Origin: Arthrobacter sp. ISL-48
GTDB taxonomy: Bacteria; Actinomycetota; Actinomycetes; Actinomycetales; Micrococcaceae
DNA length: 64,000 nucleotides
Assembly: GCF_018613805.1 (NCBI RefSeq)
Contig: NZ_JAGGPL010000008.1
Span: forward strand, 88,241-152,240
Reading direction: 5' to 3'
The notes below the pieces were generated by a model. It was not told the DNA's origin and made no database searches. It worked only from the letters and a program-made list of their open reading frames with translations. The position numbers and the translations under genes are program-made. Positions 1 to 8,181 of this stretch are shown here, piece after piece; position 1 is the first letter of the stretch, and each line of letters opens with the position of its first letter.

Positions 1-485
1 TGATGATCGCCGATGCCGACCGCTGGGCTCCGGGGTTCGCGGACGCCGGACTGGCCTCCGTGACCTTCCATGCCGAGGCATCCATCGCCCCCGTCAAGCT
101 TGCCCGGGAGTTGCGGGCCCGCGGCTCCAAAGCTGGTATGGCATTGCGGCCGGGAACCGCGGTGGAGCCCTACCTGGACATGCTGTCCGAGCTGGACATG
201 CTGCTGATCATGACGGTCGAGCCGGGCTTCGGCGGCCAGTCGTTCCTGGACTTGACGCTGCCGAAAATCCGCCGCGCGAGGGCTGCTATCGACGGCTCGG
301 GGATCGGCGTCGCCATCCAGGTTGACGGCGGCATCACCGAGGAGACCATCGTTCGTGCAGCCGAGGCCGGAGCTAACGTCTTTGTTGCCGGCTCGGCAGT
401 CTACGGTGCGGCTGACCCTGCCGGCGCGATTGACAGGCTGCGCGAGGCGGGCCGCCAGAGGTTACGCGCGGGGTCGGCGGAATAG
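1..485 (+). CDS. rpe: Ribulose-phosphate 3-epimerase, C-terminal part (5' end outside the window)
   Basis: Interconverts ribulose 5-phosphate and xylulose 5-phosphate in the pentose phosphate pathway. About 160 residues are visible against about 220 in the family, so the start lies upstream; the first ATG in view (position 3) falls inside the conserved HLMI-DPDRW-like segment and is not the true start. The motif [12 protein letters not shown] and the phosphate-binding VDGGI segment identify the family, and the TIM-barrel end is complete up to the TAG at 483-485. It lies just upstream of the riboflavin operon, whose precursor is ribulose 5-phosphate. A short gap and an FMN riboswitch follow, so rpe is probably not regulated by the riboswitch itself. 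Confidence 0.95.
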   Translation, partial: MIADADRWAPGFADAGLASVTFHAEASIAPVKLARELRARGSKAGMALRPGTAVEPYLDMLSELDMLLIMTVEPGFGGQSFLDLTLPKIRRARAAIDGSGIGVAIQVDGGITEETIVRAAEAGANVFVAGSAVYGAADPAGAIDRLREAGRQRLRAGSAE

Positions 486-528
486 ACGGCAGCCCCTCGG
501 GGTTGTGGCAGAATAGCAACACACAATA

Positions 529-679
529 CGTGCTCCGGGGTCGGTGTAAGTCCGAACCGGCGGTGACAGTCCGCGACCCGCGAGCCGGTGCTTTTCCTCT
601 CCAGGAAGGGACCCGGCGGACGGTTGAACCGGTGAAATTCCGGTACCGACAGTTAAAGTCTGGATGAGAGAAGCACGTA
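529..679 (+). promoter_or_regulatory. FMN riboswitch (RFN element)
   Basis: The stretch shows the RFN hallmarks in order: the closing P1 strand ACGTGCT near 528-534, the GGTGTAAGTCCGAACCGG block, GGTGACAGTCCGCGAC, a variable arm, a GTGAAATTCCGGTACCGACAG block, AGTCTGGATGAGAGAAG, and the complementary closing strand AGCACGT at 672-678. Such elements bind FMN and lower expression of riboflavin genes, here ribD onward. Identification rests on these conserved blocks and on the position directly upstream of a riboflavin operon. Confidence 0.96.
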
Positions 680-689
680 CAGCTGTATC

Positions 690-711
690 TGCGGTGTCCT
701 GTGACGCCGCA
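690..711 (+). promoter_or_regulatory. Stem-loop after the FMN riboswitch, possible expression platform
   Basis: TGCGGTGTC (690-698) and GACGCCGCA (703-711) form a 9 base-pair stem with one G-U pair and a 4-base loop. No T-run follows, so this is not a classical intrinsic terminator. It lies between the aptamer and the ribosome binding site at 755-763. It may take part in switching (anti-sequestration or Rho-dependent control); that role is inferred. Confidence 0.4.
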
Positions 712-775
712 GCCTTCTGCTGTCGTATACCCCCGGAGCCATCGCGGTTCTAGAGGGAAGGAACGACACACAGAC

Positions 776-859
776 ATGAACCCTTTGCGATGGCTCTTTG
801 ATGCCAGGATCTCCGTTGAGGCGCAATCTGATTCTGCCGAGCCGGCGGGTGCCCGATGA
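776..859 (+). CDS. 27-residue ORF between the FMN riboswitch and ribD
   Basis: An ATG at 776 preceded by GGGAAGGAA (755-763) opens a 27-codon frame starting MNPLRWLFDARISV. Its TGA (857-859) overlaps the ribD ATG in ATGA, the same coupling used between ribE/ribB and ribB/ribA downstream. No good ribosome binding site sits directly before the ribD ATG, so ribD translation may depend on ribosomes finishing this frame. It is hydrophobic only at its start and matches no family I recognise. It could be a translated leader peptide, or the visible ATG of ribD could be wrong and the frame incidental. Confidence 0.45.
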   Translation: MNPLRWLFDARISVEAQSDSAEPAGAR

Positions 860-1968
860 TCGACGTCGTGACGGCTTTCAGTGCGGCAGAGACCGCAGCC
901 ATGGACACGGCGCTGGAGGCAGCCCTGCGGGGGCCGCGGGGAGCGAACCCGCTGGTGGGCGCCGTCGTCGTTGATGCCGACGGCAGGAAGCTGGTGACCG
1001 GGTACCACCGCGGCGCCGGCACTGCCCATGCGGAAGCCGACGCGATCGCCCAGGCCGCTGCCGCCGGTCTGGACCTGCGCGGCTCCACCATGCTGGTCAC
1101 GCTCGAACCGTGCAACCACGTCGGCCGGACGGGACCGTGCGCGCAGGCGATCATCGAGGCCGGAATCACCGATGTTATCTACGCTGTGGACGATCCCCAT
1201 GACCCGGCGGCCGGCGGCGCAGCCACCCTTCGGGATTCCGGTATCAGGGTGCGGAGCGGGCTGGCCGCCAGGGAGGCCCTGGAGCTGAACAGGCAATGGT
1301 TCCAAGGGGTCGCCGCCAAGCTGCCGTTCGTGACGCTCCACATCGCCCAGACAGTGGACAGCCGCATCGCCGCGGAGGACGGGACCAGCCAATGGATTTC
1401 CAGCCCGGAATCGCTCGCTGACAACCACGGACTCAGGGCGCGGATCGATGCCATCCTGGTGGGCACCCGGACCGTCCTGGTGGACAACCCGCGGCTCACC
1501 GCCCGGGATGCATCCGGTGCCCCGGCAGGCAAGCAGCCGCTGAGGGCAGTGATGGGGTTGCGGGACATTCCGGCAGATGCCGCAGTCCGGGGGGAGGACG
1601 GGCGCGTGCTCCACCTGCCCACCCGCGATCCCCGTGAAGCACTCTCACTGCTGTACGCTGCCGGCGTGCGCCATCTCATGGTCGAGGGCGGCTCACGCAT
1701 CCTCAGTGCCTTCCTTGCCGCGGGACTCGTTGACGAACTCATCGTTTATCTGGCCCCGACCCTGCTCGGTTCCGGAACTCCTGCCCTCAACGGACTCGGA
1801 ATCACCAGCCTGGCGGATGCACAGCAGTGGGAATGGGACGAGTCCGACGGCGGCTCGGTACGGAGCCTGGGCCGCGACCTGAGGCTTCACCTGCGTCCAC
1901 AAACAACTCAATCTTTGGAACCACAATCATCCCGCCCCGGCGCGGAACCAGCCATGGGAGGCTACTGA
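856..1968 (+). CDS. ribD: Bifunctional riboflavin deaminase/reductase RibD
   Basis: Carries out the second and third steps of riboflavin synthesis: deamination of the pyrimidine from GTP cyclohydrolase II, then NADPH-dependent reduction of the ribosyl chain. The 370 residues match the usual two-domain length. The N-terminal deaminase has the zinc motif HAE (residues 58-60) and PC...C (Cys86 and Cys95, in PCNHVGRTGPC). The reductase domain starts near residue 150 (LHIAQTVDSRIA) and contains the RIDAILVG and MVEGG segments. It is the first large gene of the operon, its ATG overlaps the stop of the 27-codon ORF, and its TGA overlaps the ribE ATG by one base. Confidence 0.95.
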   Translation: MIDVVTAFSAAETAAMDTALEAALRGPRGANPLVGAVVVDADGRKLVTGYHRGAGTAHAEADAIAQAAAAGLDLRGSTMLVTLEPCNHVGRTGPCAQAIIEAGITDVIYAVDDPHDPAAGGAATLRDSGIRVRSGLAAREALELNRQWFQGVAAKLPFVTLHIAQTVDSRIAAEDGTSQWISSPESLADNHGLRARIDAILVGTRTVLVDNPRLTARDASGAPAGKQPLRAVMGLRDIPADAAVRGEDGRVLHLPTRDPREALSLLYAAGVRHLMVEGGSRILSAFLAAGLVDELIVYLAPTLLGSGTPALNGLGITSLADAQQWEWDESDGGSVRSLGRDLRLHLRPQTTQSLEPQSSRPGAEPAMGGY

Positions 1969-2627
1969 TGTTTACCGGAATTATCGCCGAACAGGGACAG
2001 GTTCTGTCCGTTGAAAGGGATGGCGATACCAGTGCCACCGTCAGGCTGCACGCGCCAGGATCCACTGAGGGCCTGGCACTGGGCGGATCCATCGCGGTGA
2101 ACGGCGTGTGCCTGACGGCCACCGAAATCGACGGCAGGGACTTCAGTGTCGACGTGATGGGCGAAACCCTGGTCCGCAGCACCATCGGAGAGCTCGCCGC
2201 TGGCGACACCGTCAACCTCGAGCGGTGCGTCCCGGCCGGCGGACGGCTGGACGGGCACGTGGTCCAGGGACACGTCGACGGCGTTGGCCGGCTTTTGGAA
2301 CGCGAAGCATTGGGTAACTGGGAACGGCTCCGCTTCGGATTGCCGAATAACCTGGCGCGCTATGTCGCGGAAAAGGGGTCAATAGCGATCGACGGCGTCT
2401 CGCTGACCGTGACCGCGGTCAGCCCCGCTGCGGAACCGGAGCCATGGTTCGAGGTGGGACTCATCCCCACCACGCTGGCCGAAACCGGGCTGGGAGCGAA
2501 ATCCGCCGGCAGCAGGGTCAACCTCGAAGTGGATGTCCTCGCCAAATACACCGAACGCCTCCTCTCCTTCAGCACGCTTTCCGGCAGCGAAGGCAGCACA
2601 GCCGCCGCCACCGGAGGCCTACGATGA
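1968..2627 (+). CDS. ribE: Riboflavin synthase, alpha subunit
   Basis: Performs the last step, dismutation of two 6,7-dimethyl-8-ribityllumazine molecules to riboflavin. The start MFTGII is the conserved N-terminus of the family, preceded by GGGAGG at 1957-1962, which fixes the ATG at 1968. The 219 residues contain two internally similar lumazine-binding barrels (roughly 1-97 and 98-200); each begins with a GxxxxxGHVVxGHVDG-like or MFTGII/IDGVSLT-like element. The stop overlaps the next ATG in ATGA. Called ribE here; some schemes call it ribC. Confidence 0.95.
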   Translation: MFTGIIAEQGQVLSVERDGDTSATVRLHAPGSTEGLALGGSIAVNGVCLTATEIDGRDFSVDVMGETLVRSTIGELAAGDTVNLERCVPAGGRLDGHVVQGHVDGVGRLLEREALGNWERLRFGLPNNLARYVAEKGSIAIDGVSLTVTAVSPAAEPEPWFEVGLIPTTLAETGLGAKSAGSRVNLEVDVLAKYTERLLSFSTLSGSEGSTAAATGGLR

Positions 2628-3355
2628 ACGGCACGGCCCGGCTCGAGCCGGCGCCAGTCCCTGCGTTGAAGCTTGATCCTGTGCAAAGGCTTGATCCGGT
2701 CGAGGACGCAGTGCGTGCAATGGCCCAGGGAAGGCCGGTGCTGGTGGTGGACAACGAAGACCGCGAAAACGAAGGCGACATCATCTTCGCGGCCCAGCAT
2801 GCCACCCCGGCCCTGATGGGGTGGACCATCCGGTACAGCTCCGGCGTCATCTGCGTCCCGCTTTCCGGGGACCGCGCGGATGCCTTGGTGCTGCCGCCGA
2901 TGGTGGCAGTCAACGAGGACGCCAAGGGCACGGCGTATACAGTTTCCTGCGACGCCGCCATCGGCGTGAGTACCGGCATCTCGGCCACAGACCGGGCGCT
3001 GACCGCCCGTGTCCTGGCTGATCCGGCAGCGGGACCGGCGTCCGTGACCCGGCCAGGGCATATTTTCCCGCTGCGCGCCGTTAAGGGTGGAGTGCGTGAA
3101 CGCCCCGGCCACACCGAGGCCGCAGTTGACCTCTGCCGGCTCGCCGGCCTGGAGCCCGTGGGTGTCATCGCGGAGGTTGTATACGACGACGGTGAAATGA
3201 TGCGCCTGGACGGGTTGCGGACTTTTGCCGCCGAACACGGTTGCCCCCTGATCTCGATCGAGGATCTGGTGGCCTACCTTGAAGAAGGGGCTGCGGCTTC
3301 CGCGGAGAGTGAAACCCGGGCAGTACGTCCGGGCGGAGAAGAGGAGAAACGATGA
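2624..3355 (+). CDS. ribB: 3,4-dihydroxy-2-butanone 4-phosphate synthase
   Basis: Makes the four-carbon unit of riboflavin from ribulose 5-phosphate. The active-site motif [10 protein letters not shown] lies near residues 43-52, followed by the substrate loops TRPGHIFPL and [11 protein letters not shown], all well conserved. The protein is 243 residues with an extra N-terminal stretch of about 20 residues and a charged tail (EEEKR). In many actinobacteria this domain is fused to GTP cyclohydrolase II as RibBA; here the two are separate frames joined by a 4-base ATGA overlap (3352-3355). Translational coupling is therefore likely. Confidence 0.94.
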   Translation: MNGTARLEPAPVPALKLDPVQRLDPVEDAVRAMAQGRPVLVVDNEDRENEGDIIFAAQHATPALMGWTIRYSSGVICVPLSGDRADALVLPPMVAVNEDAKGTAYTVSCDAAIGVSTGISATDRALTARVLADPAAGPASVTRPGHIFPLRAVKGGVRERPGHTEAAVDLCRLAGLEPVGVIAEVVYDDGEMMRLDGLRTFAAEHGCPLISIEDLVAYLEEGAAASAESETRAVRPGGEEEKR

Positions 3356-4134
3356 CGGCAACCGGAGTCCCCGGCGACAGTCACCAGAGCCACGACCATG
3401 GGCAGAGCGGCAACGGCCACCATCCGGGGCAGACCGGCAACGGCCACCATCCGGGGCAGACCGGCAACGGTAAGGTCCTGCACCCCGTAAGCGGCGGTCC
3501 CATAGTGCAGCTGCCCACCGCATTTGGCGACTTCGTGGCGCAGGCGTGGACTGATCTGGTGACGGGCGCCGAGCACCTCGCCGTGAGTTCGCCCAACCCG
3601 CCCAAGGATGGCAAGGCCCCGCTGGTCCGGTTGCACTCCGAGTGCCTCACCGGCGATGTCTTCGGTTCGTACCGGTGCGACTGCGGCGAACAGTTGGCCT
3701 ATGCCCTCGAAATGATCGCGGAGTTCGGCGGAACCTTGCTGTACCTGCGCGGCCAGGAGGGCCGGGGGATCGGTTTGGCAAACAAGATCAAGGCCTACGC
3801 CCTCCAGGAAGCCGGCTTCGATACCGTCGAAGCGAACGAGCAGCTGGGGCTGCCCGTGGATGCCCGCTGCTACAAGGCGGCCGCCCAGGTTCTCGCCGAG
3901 ATGGGGCTGCATGAGGTCCGGCTGTTGAGCAATAACCCGGACAAGCAGAACAGGCTCGCGAAGGCAGGCGTGAAGGTTGTGGAGATGGTTCCCACCGAGG
4001 TGCCCTCCCGCGACCAGAACATCCGCTACCTGCAGACCAAGAAGGACCGCATGGAGCACCGGCTGACGCTGGACACCCACGTCGTCACGGTTCCTGGCAC
4101 CTCTGCCGACAATTTCGACCACGAACAAGACTGA
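3352..4134 (+). CDS. ribA: GTP cyclohydrolase II
   Basis: Opens GTP to start riboflavin synthesis. The zinc ligands are Cys98, Cys109 and Cys111 in [19 protein letters not shown], followed by the catalytic [17 protein letters not shown] region and DARCYKAA. The enzyme core begins near residue 45. Residues 17-42 are a glycine/histidine-rich spacer made of a nine-residue repeat (GQTGNGHHP) that is not part of the family. The protein is otherwise of normal length (260 residues). It overlaps ribB by 4 bases and is followed 18 bases later by ribH. Confidence 0.95.
   Translation: MTATGVPGDSHQSHDHGQSGNGHHPGQTGNGHHPGQTGNGKVLHPVSGGPIVQLPTAFGDFVAQAWTDLVTGAEHLAVSSPNPPKDGKAPLVRLHSECLTGDVFGSYRCDCGEQLAYALEMIAEFGGTLLYLRGQEGRGIGLANKIKAYALQEAGFDTVEANEQLGLPVDARCYKAAAQVLAEMGLHEVRLLSNNPDKQNRLAKAGVKVVEMVPTEVPSRDQNIRYLQTKKDRMEHRLTLDTHVVTVPGTSADNFDHEQD
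3400..3471 (+). repeat. 27-base in-frame tandem repeat in ribA
   Basis: Two full 27-base units (3400-3426 and 3427-3453) and a third partial unit (3454-3471), nearly identical, encode GQ(S/T)GNGHHP in the linker of RibA. The repeat is in frame, so copy-number change would alter linker length without breaking the gene. Confidence 0.9.
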
Positions 4135-4152
4135 ACGGATCACGATTAACGC

Positions 4153-4641
4153 ATGAGCGGACACGGCGCACCAGATATCGACCTCACAACCCTGAACCCG
4201 GCGGAAACGTCCCAGCTCAGGCTGGCCATAGTGGCAGCCAGCTGGCACACCCAGATCATGGACGGCCTCCTGGACGGTGCCCTGCGCGCCGCCAAGGACG
4301 CCGGGATCAGCGAACCCACCGTCCTGCGGGTGCCCGGAAGCTTCGAGCTTCCGGTCGCTGCCGCGCGGCTGGCACCACACTTCGACGCGGTAGTGGCCCT
4401 CGGCGTCGTGATCCGCGGCGGCACGCCGCACTTTGAGTACGTCTGCCAGGCGGCGACGTCCGGACTGACCGACGTCAGCGTCTCCACCGGAGTGCCGGTG
4501 GGCTTCGGAGTCCTGACCTGCGATACCGAGCAGCAGGGCCTGGACCGCGCCGGGCTGCCGGGGTCCAGCGAGGACAAGGGCCACGAGGCTGTCACCGCGG
4601 CGCTGGCCACCGCCGTCGTGCTGAAGCAGTACAGCAGGTAG
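4153..4641 (+). CDS. ribH: 6,7-dimethyl-8-ribityllumazine synthase
   Basis: Condenses the RibB product with the pyrimidine made by RibA and RibD to give lumazine. The 162 residues carry the family's [21 protein letters not shown] and SSEDKGHEA motifs; the catalytic His is in GGTPHFEYV. It is last in the rib operon and is followed by a strong stem-loop (4658-4689). It probably forms an icosahedral or pentameric shell around riboflavin synthase, as known for the family. Confidence 0.95.
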   Translation: MSGHGAPDIDLTTLNPAETSQLRLAIVAASWHTQIMDGLLDGALRAAKDAGISEPTVLRVPGSFELPVAAARLAPHFDAVVALGVVIRGGTPHFEYVCQAATSGLTDVSVSTGVPVGFGVLTCDTEQQGLDRAGLPGSSEDKGHEAVTAALATAVVLKQYSR

Positions 4642-4657
4642 GTGGCAGCAAGCCGCC

Positions 4658-4689
4658 GGGTGCGGTGTGTGTTCGCTCACACCGCGCCC
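4658..4689 (+). terminator. Stem-loop ending the riboflavin operon
   Basis: GGGTGCGGTGTG (4658-4669) pairs with CACACCGCGCCC (4678-4689) through 12 positions with one G-U pair and an 8-base loop. It has no T-run, which is common for GC-rich actinobacterial terminators. It sits 17 bases after the ribH stop and before the hisE promoter. Confidence 0.6.
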
Positions 4690-4731
4690 GTCATGGAACG
4701 GGCGGACAGGCACCCTCCGGCCCGCAGCAAG

Positions 4732-4747
4732 TAGGCTTGTGGGCGTG
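4732..4747 (+). promoter_or_regulatory. Leaderless promoter -10 box for hisE
   Basis: TAGGCT (4732-4737), seven bases, then GTG at 4745. This TANNNT-N7-GTG spacing is the known actinobacterial pattern in which transcription starts at the first base of the start codon. It supports GTG 4745 as the hisE start; there is no Shine-Dalgarno sequence. Confidence 0.6.
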
Positions 4748-5008
4748 AAGAATTTCGAGACGCTGTTCGCTGAACTGAGTGAGAAGGCAGCCACCCGTCC
4801 GGCAGGCTCCCGCACCGTCGCTGAATTGGAGTCCGGAGTCCACGGCATCGGCAAGAAAGTCGTGGAGGAAGCCGCCGAAGTATGGATGGCCGCCGAGTAT
4901 GAATCCGATGAGGCAGCTGCCGAGGAGATTTCCCAGCTGCTTTACCACCTGCAGGTTTTGATGCTCGCCAAAGGCCTGACCCTGGAAGACGTCTACAAGC
5001 ATCTGTAG
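4745..5008 (+). CDS. hisE: Phosphoribosyl-ATP pyrophosphohydrolase
   Basis: Second step of histidine synthesis: removes pyrophosphate from phosphoribosyl-ATP. The 87 residues are the normal length of a stand-alone actinobacterial HisE, with the helical motif [13 protein letters not shown] that binds the metal through the glutamates, and a C-terminal [13 protein letters not shown] helix. An upstream in-frame ATG at 4667 would add 26 residues unlike the family. The GTG at 4745 is preferred because a leaderless -10 box precedes it. hisG follows 91 bases later. Confidence 0.92.
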   Translation: MKNFETLFAELSEKAATRPAGSRTVAELESGVHGIGKKVVEEAAEVWMAAEYESDEAAAEEISQLLYHLQVLMLAKGLTLEDVYKHL

Positions 5009-5099
5009 CCACTGCGGCACCCGCCGGCCTTCACAGGCCGCCAGTGCCCCGCGTGGCCCGTTTGCTTGATCACAGACCTCCCAACAAAGAAAGACCCCC

Positions 5100-5960
5100 A
5101 TGCTGCGAGTAGCCGTACCCAACAAGGGCTCCCTGTCCGAAGCCGCCTCCGCCATGCTGTCCGAAGCCGGCTACCGCCAGCGACGCGACACCCGCGAGCT
5201 GGTCATGGTGGACCCTGACAACGACATTGAATTCTTCTTCCTCCGCCCGCGCGACATCGCCGTCTACGTCGGCCAGGGAACGCTCGACGTCGGAATCACC
5301 GGCCGCGACCTCCTGCTGGATGCAGACGTGGAAGCGGAGGAACTGCTGCCGCTCGGCTTTGCCGCCTCGACCTTCCGCTTCGCCGGACCGGTGGGCGACT
5401 TCGCCAAGGTTGAGGAGCTCGAAGGCAAGCGACTCGCCACCAGCTATGACGTCCTGCTCCGGGACTACCTCGCCCAGCGCGGCATCAGCGCCAAGGTGGT
5501 CCGCCTTGACGGGGCGGTGGAGTCCTCTGTCCGGCTCGGCGTTGCGGATGCCATCGCCGACGTCGTGGAGACCGGCAACACGCTCAAAGCCGCCGGAATG
5601 GAAATCTTCGGCGATCCGATTCTCAAGTCCGAAGCCGTACTGATCCGGCGTACCGGGGAGGGCGGTGCCGCGAACGGCACGGTCAAAGAGATCGAAGTCC
5701 TTATCCGGCGCCTGCAGGGCGTGCTGGTGGCACGCCAGTATGTCCTGATGGATTACGACATCCGCAAGGAGCTCGTGGAGCAGGCCGCCGCCCTGACTCC
5801 CGGCCTGGAATCGCCCACGGTCTCGCCGCTGCGCGATTCCGACTGGGTGGCCGTCCGCTCCATGGTTCCCAAGAAGGAAACCAACCGGATCATGGATGAA
5901 CTCTACGACCTGGGCGCCCGCGCCATCCTGGTCAGCAGCATCCACGCCTGCCGCATCTGA
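5100..5960 (+). CDS. hisG: ATP phosphoribosyltransferase, long form
   Basis: Commits ATP and PRPP to histidine synthesis. The 286-residue length and a C-terminal regulatory ACT-like domain (about residues 210-286, ending [10 protein letters not shown]) mark the long form, which is inhibited by histidine and does not need HisZ. The start [12 protein letters not shown] is conserved, and the PRPP-binding segment around [14 protein letters not shown] is visible. AAAGAAAGA before the ATG is a weak ribosome binding site. hisF follows after 49 bases. Confidence 0.95.
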   Translation: MLRVAVPNKGSLSEAASAMLSEAGYRQRRDTRELVMVDPDNDIEFFFLRPRDIAVYVGQGTLDVGITGRDLLLDADVEAEELLPLGFAASTFRFAGPVGDFAKVEELEGKRLATSYDVLLRDYLAQRGISAKVVRLDGAVESSVRLGVADAIADVVETGNTLKAAGMEIFGDPILKSEAVLIRRTGEGGAANGTVKEIEVLIRRLQGVLVARQYVLMDYDIRKELVEQAAALTPGLESPTVSPLRDSDWVAVRSMVPKKETNRIMDELYDLGARAILVSSIHACRI

Positions 5961-6009
5961 GCCCCCCGCGATCATCCCGCAGCACCATCCGAGAATTCCA
6001 GGAGTACCC

Positions 6010-6786
6010 ATGGCTGTAGCTGTACGCGTCATTCCGTGCCTCGACGTCGACGCCGGCCGCGTCGTGAAGGGCGTCAATTTCGAGGGGCTGCGGGACGCCG
6101 GGGATCCGGTGGAGCTCGCGCACCGCTACGACAACGCCGGCGCCGACGAACTGACCTTCCTGGACGTCACGGCGTCGTCCGGCAACCGCGAAACCACGTT
6201 CGACGTCGTCCGCCGGACGGCCGAGGAAGTCTTCATCCCCCTGACAGTGGGCGGGGGAGTCCGCGGTGTGGCCGAGGTGGACAAGCTCCTGCGCTTCGGG
6301 GCGGACAAGGCCTCCATCAACACCGCCGCCGTCGCCCGGCCCGCTGTCATCGATGAGATCACGCGGCACTTCGGCTCTCAGGTGCTTGTGCTGTCCGTGG
6401 ACGCACGGCGAACCCGCCCCGGATCCGAGCCCACGCCGTCGGGCTTTGAAGTCACCACCCACGGCGGGCGGACCGGCACCGGGATCGACGCCATCGAGTG
6501 GGCCAAGGAGGCCACAGACCGCGGGGTAGGCGAGATCCTGCTGAATTCCATTGACGCCGACGGCACCAAGGACGGGTTTGACCTGGAGCTTATCCGGCTG
6601 GTCCGTGCTGCCGTTAAGGTTCCGATCATCGCCTCAGGCGGAGCGGGGGAGCCGGCACACTTTCCGCCCGCCGTTGCAGCCGGCGCCGATGCCGTACTGG
6701 CAGCGTCCATCTTTCACTGGGGCCCGGACGACATGATGTCCCAGGTCAAAAAGGCCATCCGGGACGCAGGATTCGAAGTCCGCTAA
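6010..6786 (+). CDS. hisF: Imidazole glycerol phosphate synthase, cyclase subunit
   Basis: Works with HisH to make imidazole glycerol phosphate and AICAR. The 258-residue TIM barrel starts [14 protein letters not shown] (first catalytic Asp) and contains [19 protein letters not shown] (second catalytic Asp region) and [18 protein letters not shown] precedes the ATG at 6010, so a longer upstream reading is not needed. hisH and hisA are not in the window. A long palindrome follows the stop. Confidence 0.95.
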   Translation: MAVAVRVIPCLDVDAGRVVKGVNFEGLRDAGDPVELAHRYDNAGADELTFLDVTASSGNRETTFDVVRRTAEEVFIPLTVGGGVRGVAEVDKLLRFGADKASINTAAVARPAVIDEITRHFGSQVLVLSVDARRTRPGSEPTPSGFEVTTHGGRTGTGIDAIEWAKEATDRGVGEILLNSIDADGTKDGFDLELIRLVRAAVKVPIIASGGAGEPAHFPPAVAAGADAVLAASIFHWGPDDMMSQVKKAIRDAGFEVR

Positions 6787-6790
6787 CCAA

Positions 6791-6847
6791 CGCGGGGTCA
6801 CTTACGGCCCATCCCATCGGGAATTATGGGCAGTAAGTGACCTCGCG
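6791..6847. terminator. Long palindrome between convergent genes; terminator or dispersed element
   Basis: A 22-base left arm (6791-6812, core GGTCACTTACGGCCCAT) and a 22-base right arm (6826-6847, core ATGGGCAGTAAGTGACC) pair with two mismatches around a 13-base loop. It lies between hisF (plus) and the minus-strand gene at 6857-7501, so it can terminate both. Arm length and near perfection exceed what a terminator needs, so it may be a genome-wide repetitive palindrome. Confidence 0.6.
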
Positions 6848-6856
6848 TCGCTTTAG

Positions 6857-7501
6857 TTAAAGGCCGACTTCTGCTGACTGGAGGAGCGCGACGGCGTCGG
6901 GCTGGCCTTCGAAGGTGACCAGCGCATGCCTGGTCCGGCCGTGGGCGTGCATCAGCAGCTCACCCGGCTCGCCGACAATCGCGACAGACACCGGTGCGCG
7001 CTTGGCCACGTGCCGCGGGCCGGAGGGGCGCACCAGCACGATGCCCAGGTCAACGCCCCGGTAGAGGATGGCTGCGCGCTTGATGAGCTCGTCCCAGAGG
7101 GCATCCGAATAGGCCTCGTCGAGGGCACGCGGCGCCCAACGGTCCACGGCTCGCCTGATGTCCTCCGTGTGGACGAAGTATTCGGTCAGGTTGGAGCTCT
7201 CATCCAGGGCCTTGATGTTCATCGGTGAGAAGGCAGGCGGACCGGCACGGAACGTGTTCACCAGCCTGGTGTAGTCATCAGGGGTTTGCAGTTTCGCGGC
7301 GAGCTTGGCCGTTGCCTTGTCCGAGGCCTTCGCCAGGCTCTTGATGATGAGGCCCAGTCCTACAGCGGCCTTGCGTTCGCGCAGGTAAAGGTGCGCGGCA
7401 AGGTCCCTGGTGCGCCAGCCGCGGCAAAGCGTGGGGGCATCAGGACCGGCCGCCAGCAGGGTTTCGGCCAGGACTTCTCGGGACGGTTCGACGAAATGCA
7501 T
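6857..7501 (-). CDS. TIGR03085-type metal-binding protein (maleylpyruvate isomerase-like fold)
   Basis: Resembles the actinobacterial family TIGR03085, related to mycothiol-dependent maleylpyruvate isomerase and the DinB fold; the biochemical role is unknown. Visible features are the N-terminal [19 protein letters not shown] segment, the [12 protein letters not shown] helix with its conserved His, and a C-terminal [17 protein letters not shown] domain. The ATG at 7501 gives 214 residues, the family's usual size; the open frame extends to 7600 but that extension is unlike the family. TACTTT upstream may be a leaderless -10 box. It is convergent with hisF and divergent from hisI. Confidence 0.75.
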   Translation of the reverse strand: MHFVEPSREVLAETLLAAGPDAPTLCRGWRTRDLAAHLYLRERKAAVGLGLIIKSLAKASDKATAKLAAKLQTPDDYTRLVNTFRAGPPAFSPMNIKALDESSNLTEYFVHTEDIRRAVDRWAPRALDEAYSDALWDELIKRAAILYRGVDLGIVLVRPSGPRHVAKRAPVSVAIVGEPGELLMHAHGRTRHALVTFEGQPDAVALLQSAEVGL

Positions 7502-7600
7502 CACTTGTGAAAGTAGCACGACACCACCGGAGTTGGGCAGCAGAACCGCCACCGGAACCGTGCGCTTGTTCACACTCCTTACCGGCCTGTTCAGAGGCAC

Positions 7601-7616
7601 TAGACTTGGTCTGATG
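7601..7616 (+). promoter_or_regulatory. Leaderless promoter -10 box for hisI
   Basis: TAGACT (7601-7606), seven bases (7607-7613), then ATG at 7614. The spacing fits a transcript beginning at the start codon and no ribosome binding site is present. Confidence 0.6.
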
Positions 7617-8087
7617 TCTGAGCAGCCCGCCCCCGCCCTAACTCCTGTTTCCGCCCAGCCCGCAGGCCCTGCCGGCGTGCCGGCCGAAGCGCCCTCGGCA
7701 AGCCCTCACGCTGGCCCACTGCCCGAGAATGTCGCCGCCGCACTGAAGCGGGACAGCGCCGGACTGGTGGCCGCGGTGGTGCAGCAATTCGATACGAACG
7801 AAGTGCTGATGCTCGGCTGGATGGATGACGAGGCATTGCACCGCACCATGACCACCGGCCGCGTCACATTCTACTCGCGGTCCCGCCAGGAGTACTGGCG
7901 CAAGGGGGACACCTCCGGGCACGTCCAATGGGTCAAGTCAGTGGCCATGGACTGCGACGGCGATGCCCTCCTTATCCGCGTAGACCAGGTAGGCGCAGCC
8001 TGCCATACAGGCACCCGCACGTGCTTCGACGGCAGGGAACTGCAGGTCAGCACAGCAAGCACCGGCACCGCCGGCCAGGCCATCTGA
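7614..8087 (+). CDS. hisI: Phosphoribosyl-AMP cyclohydrolase
   Basis: Third step of histidine synthesis: opens the purine ring of phosphoribosyl-AMP. The core begins near residue 50 ([22 protein letters not shown]) with the signatures [19 protein letters not shown], the metal-binding DCDGDALL, and zinc cysteines in [11 protein letters not shown]. The first 45 residues are rich in Ala, Pro and Ser and are an extension outside the family core. HisE is a separate gene here rather than a fused HisIE. Start chosen at 7614 on the leaderless promoter signal. Confidence 0.93.
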   Translation: MSEQPAPALTPVSAQPAGPAGVPAEAPSASPHAGPLPENVAAALKRDSAGLVAAVVQQFDTNEVLMLGWMDDEALHRTMTTGRVTFYSRSRQEYWRKGDTSGHVQWVKSVAMDCDGDALLIRVDQVGAACHTGTRTCFDGRELQVSTASTGTAGQAI

Positions 8088-8131
8088 GCCGGGCCGGCAG
8101 GCCTAAACAAACATTCAGGCAGCAACAACTC

Positions 8132-8155
8132 CGGCGCCCACTCAGACAGGCGCCG
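8132..8155 (+). promoter_or_regulatory. Stem-loop in the hisI-trpE gap
   Basis: CGGCGCC (8132-8138) pairs perfectly with GGCGCCG (8149-8155) around a 10-base loop, 26 bases before the trpE ATG. No Trp-rich leader peptide is visible in the 94-base gap, so classical trp attenuation is not supported. It may terminate hisI or shape trpE translation. Confidence 0.35.
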
Positions 8156-8181
8156 CACAAGAACAGGCGGAAAGCATAGCC

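Noticed and set aside
373..1614. Minus-strand open frame of 413 codons over rpe, the riboswitch and ribD
   Set aside because: It runs antisense to well-supported genes and a riboswitch, lacks any family motif, and is the usual artefact of high GC with G/C-rich third positions.
3400..3471. CRISPR array
   Set aside because: The only short tandem repeats in the window (here and 57807-57860) are contiguous or spaced by 5 bases and lack unique spacers; no cas gene is present.
3274..4854. Minus-strand open frame of 526 codons across ribA and ribH
   Set aside because: Antisense to two enzymes with intact motifs; no protein family resemblance.
8088..8181. trp leader peptide and attenuator before trpE
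   Set aside because: No short frame with tandem Trp codons is present in the 94-base gap; only one stem-loop is seen.
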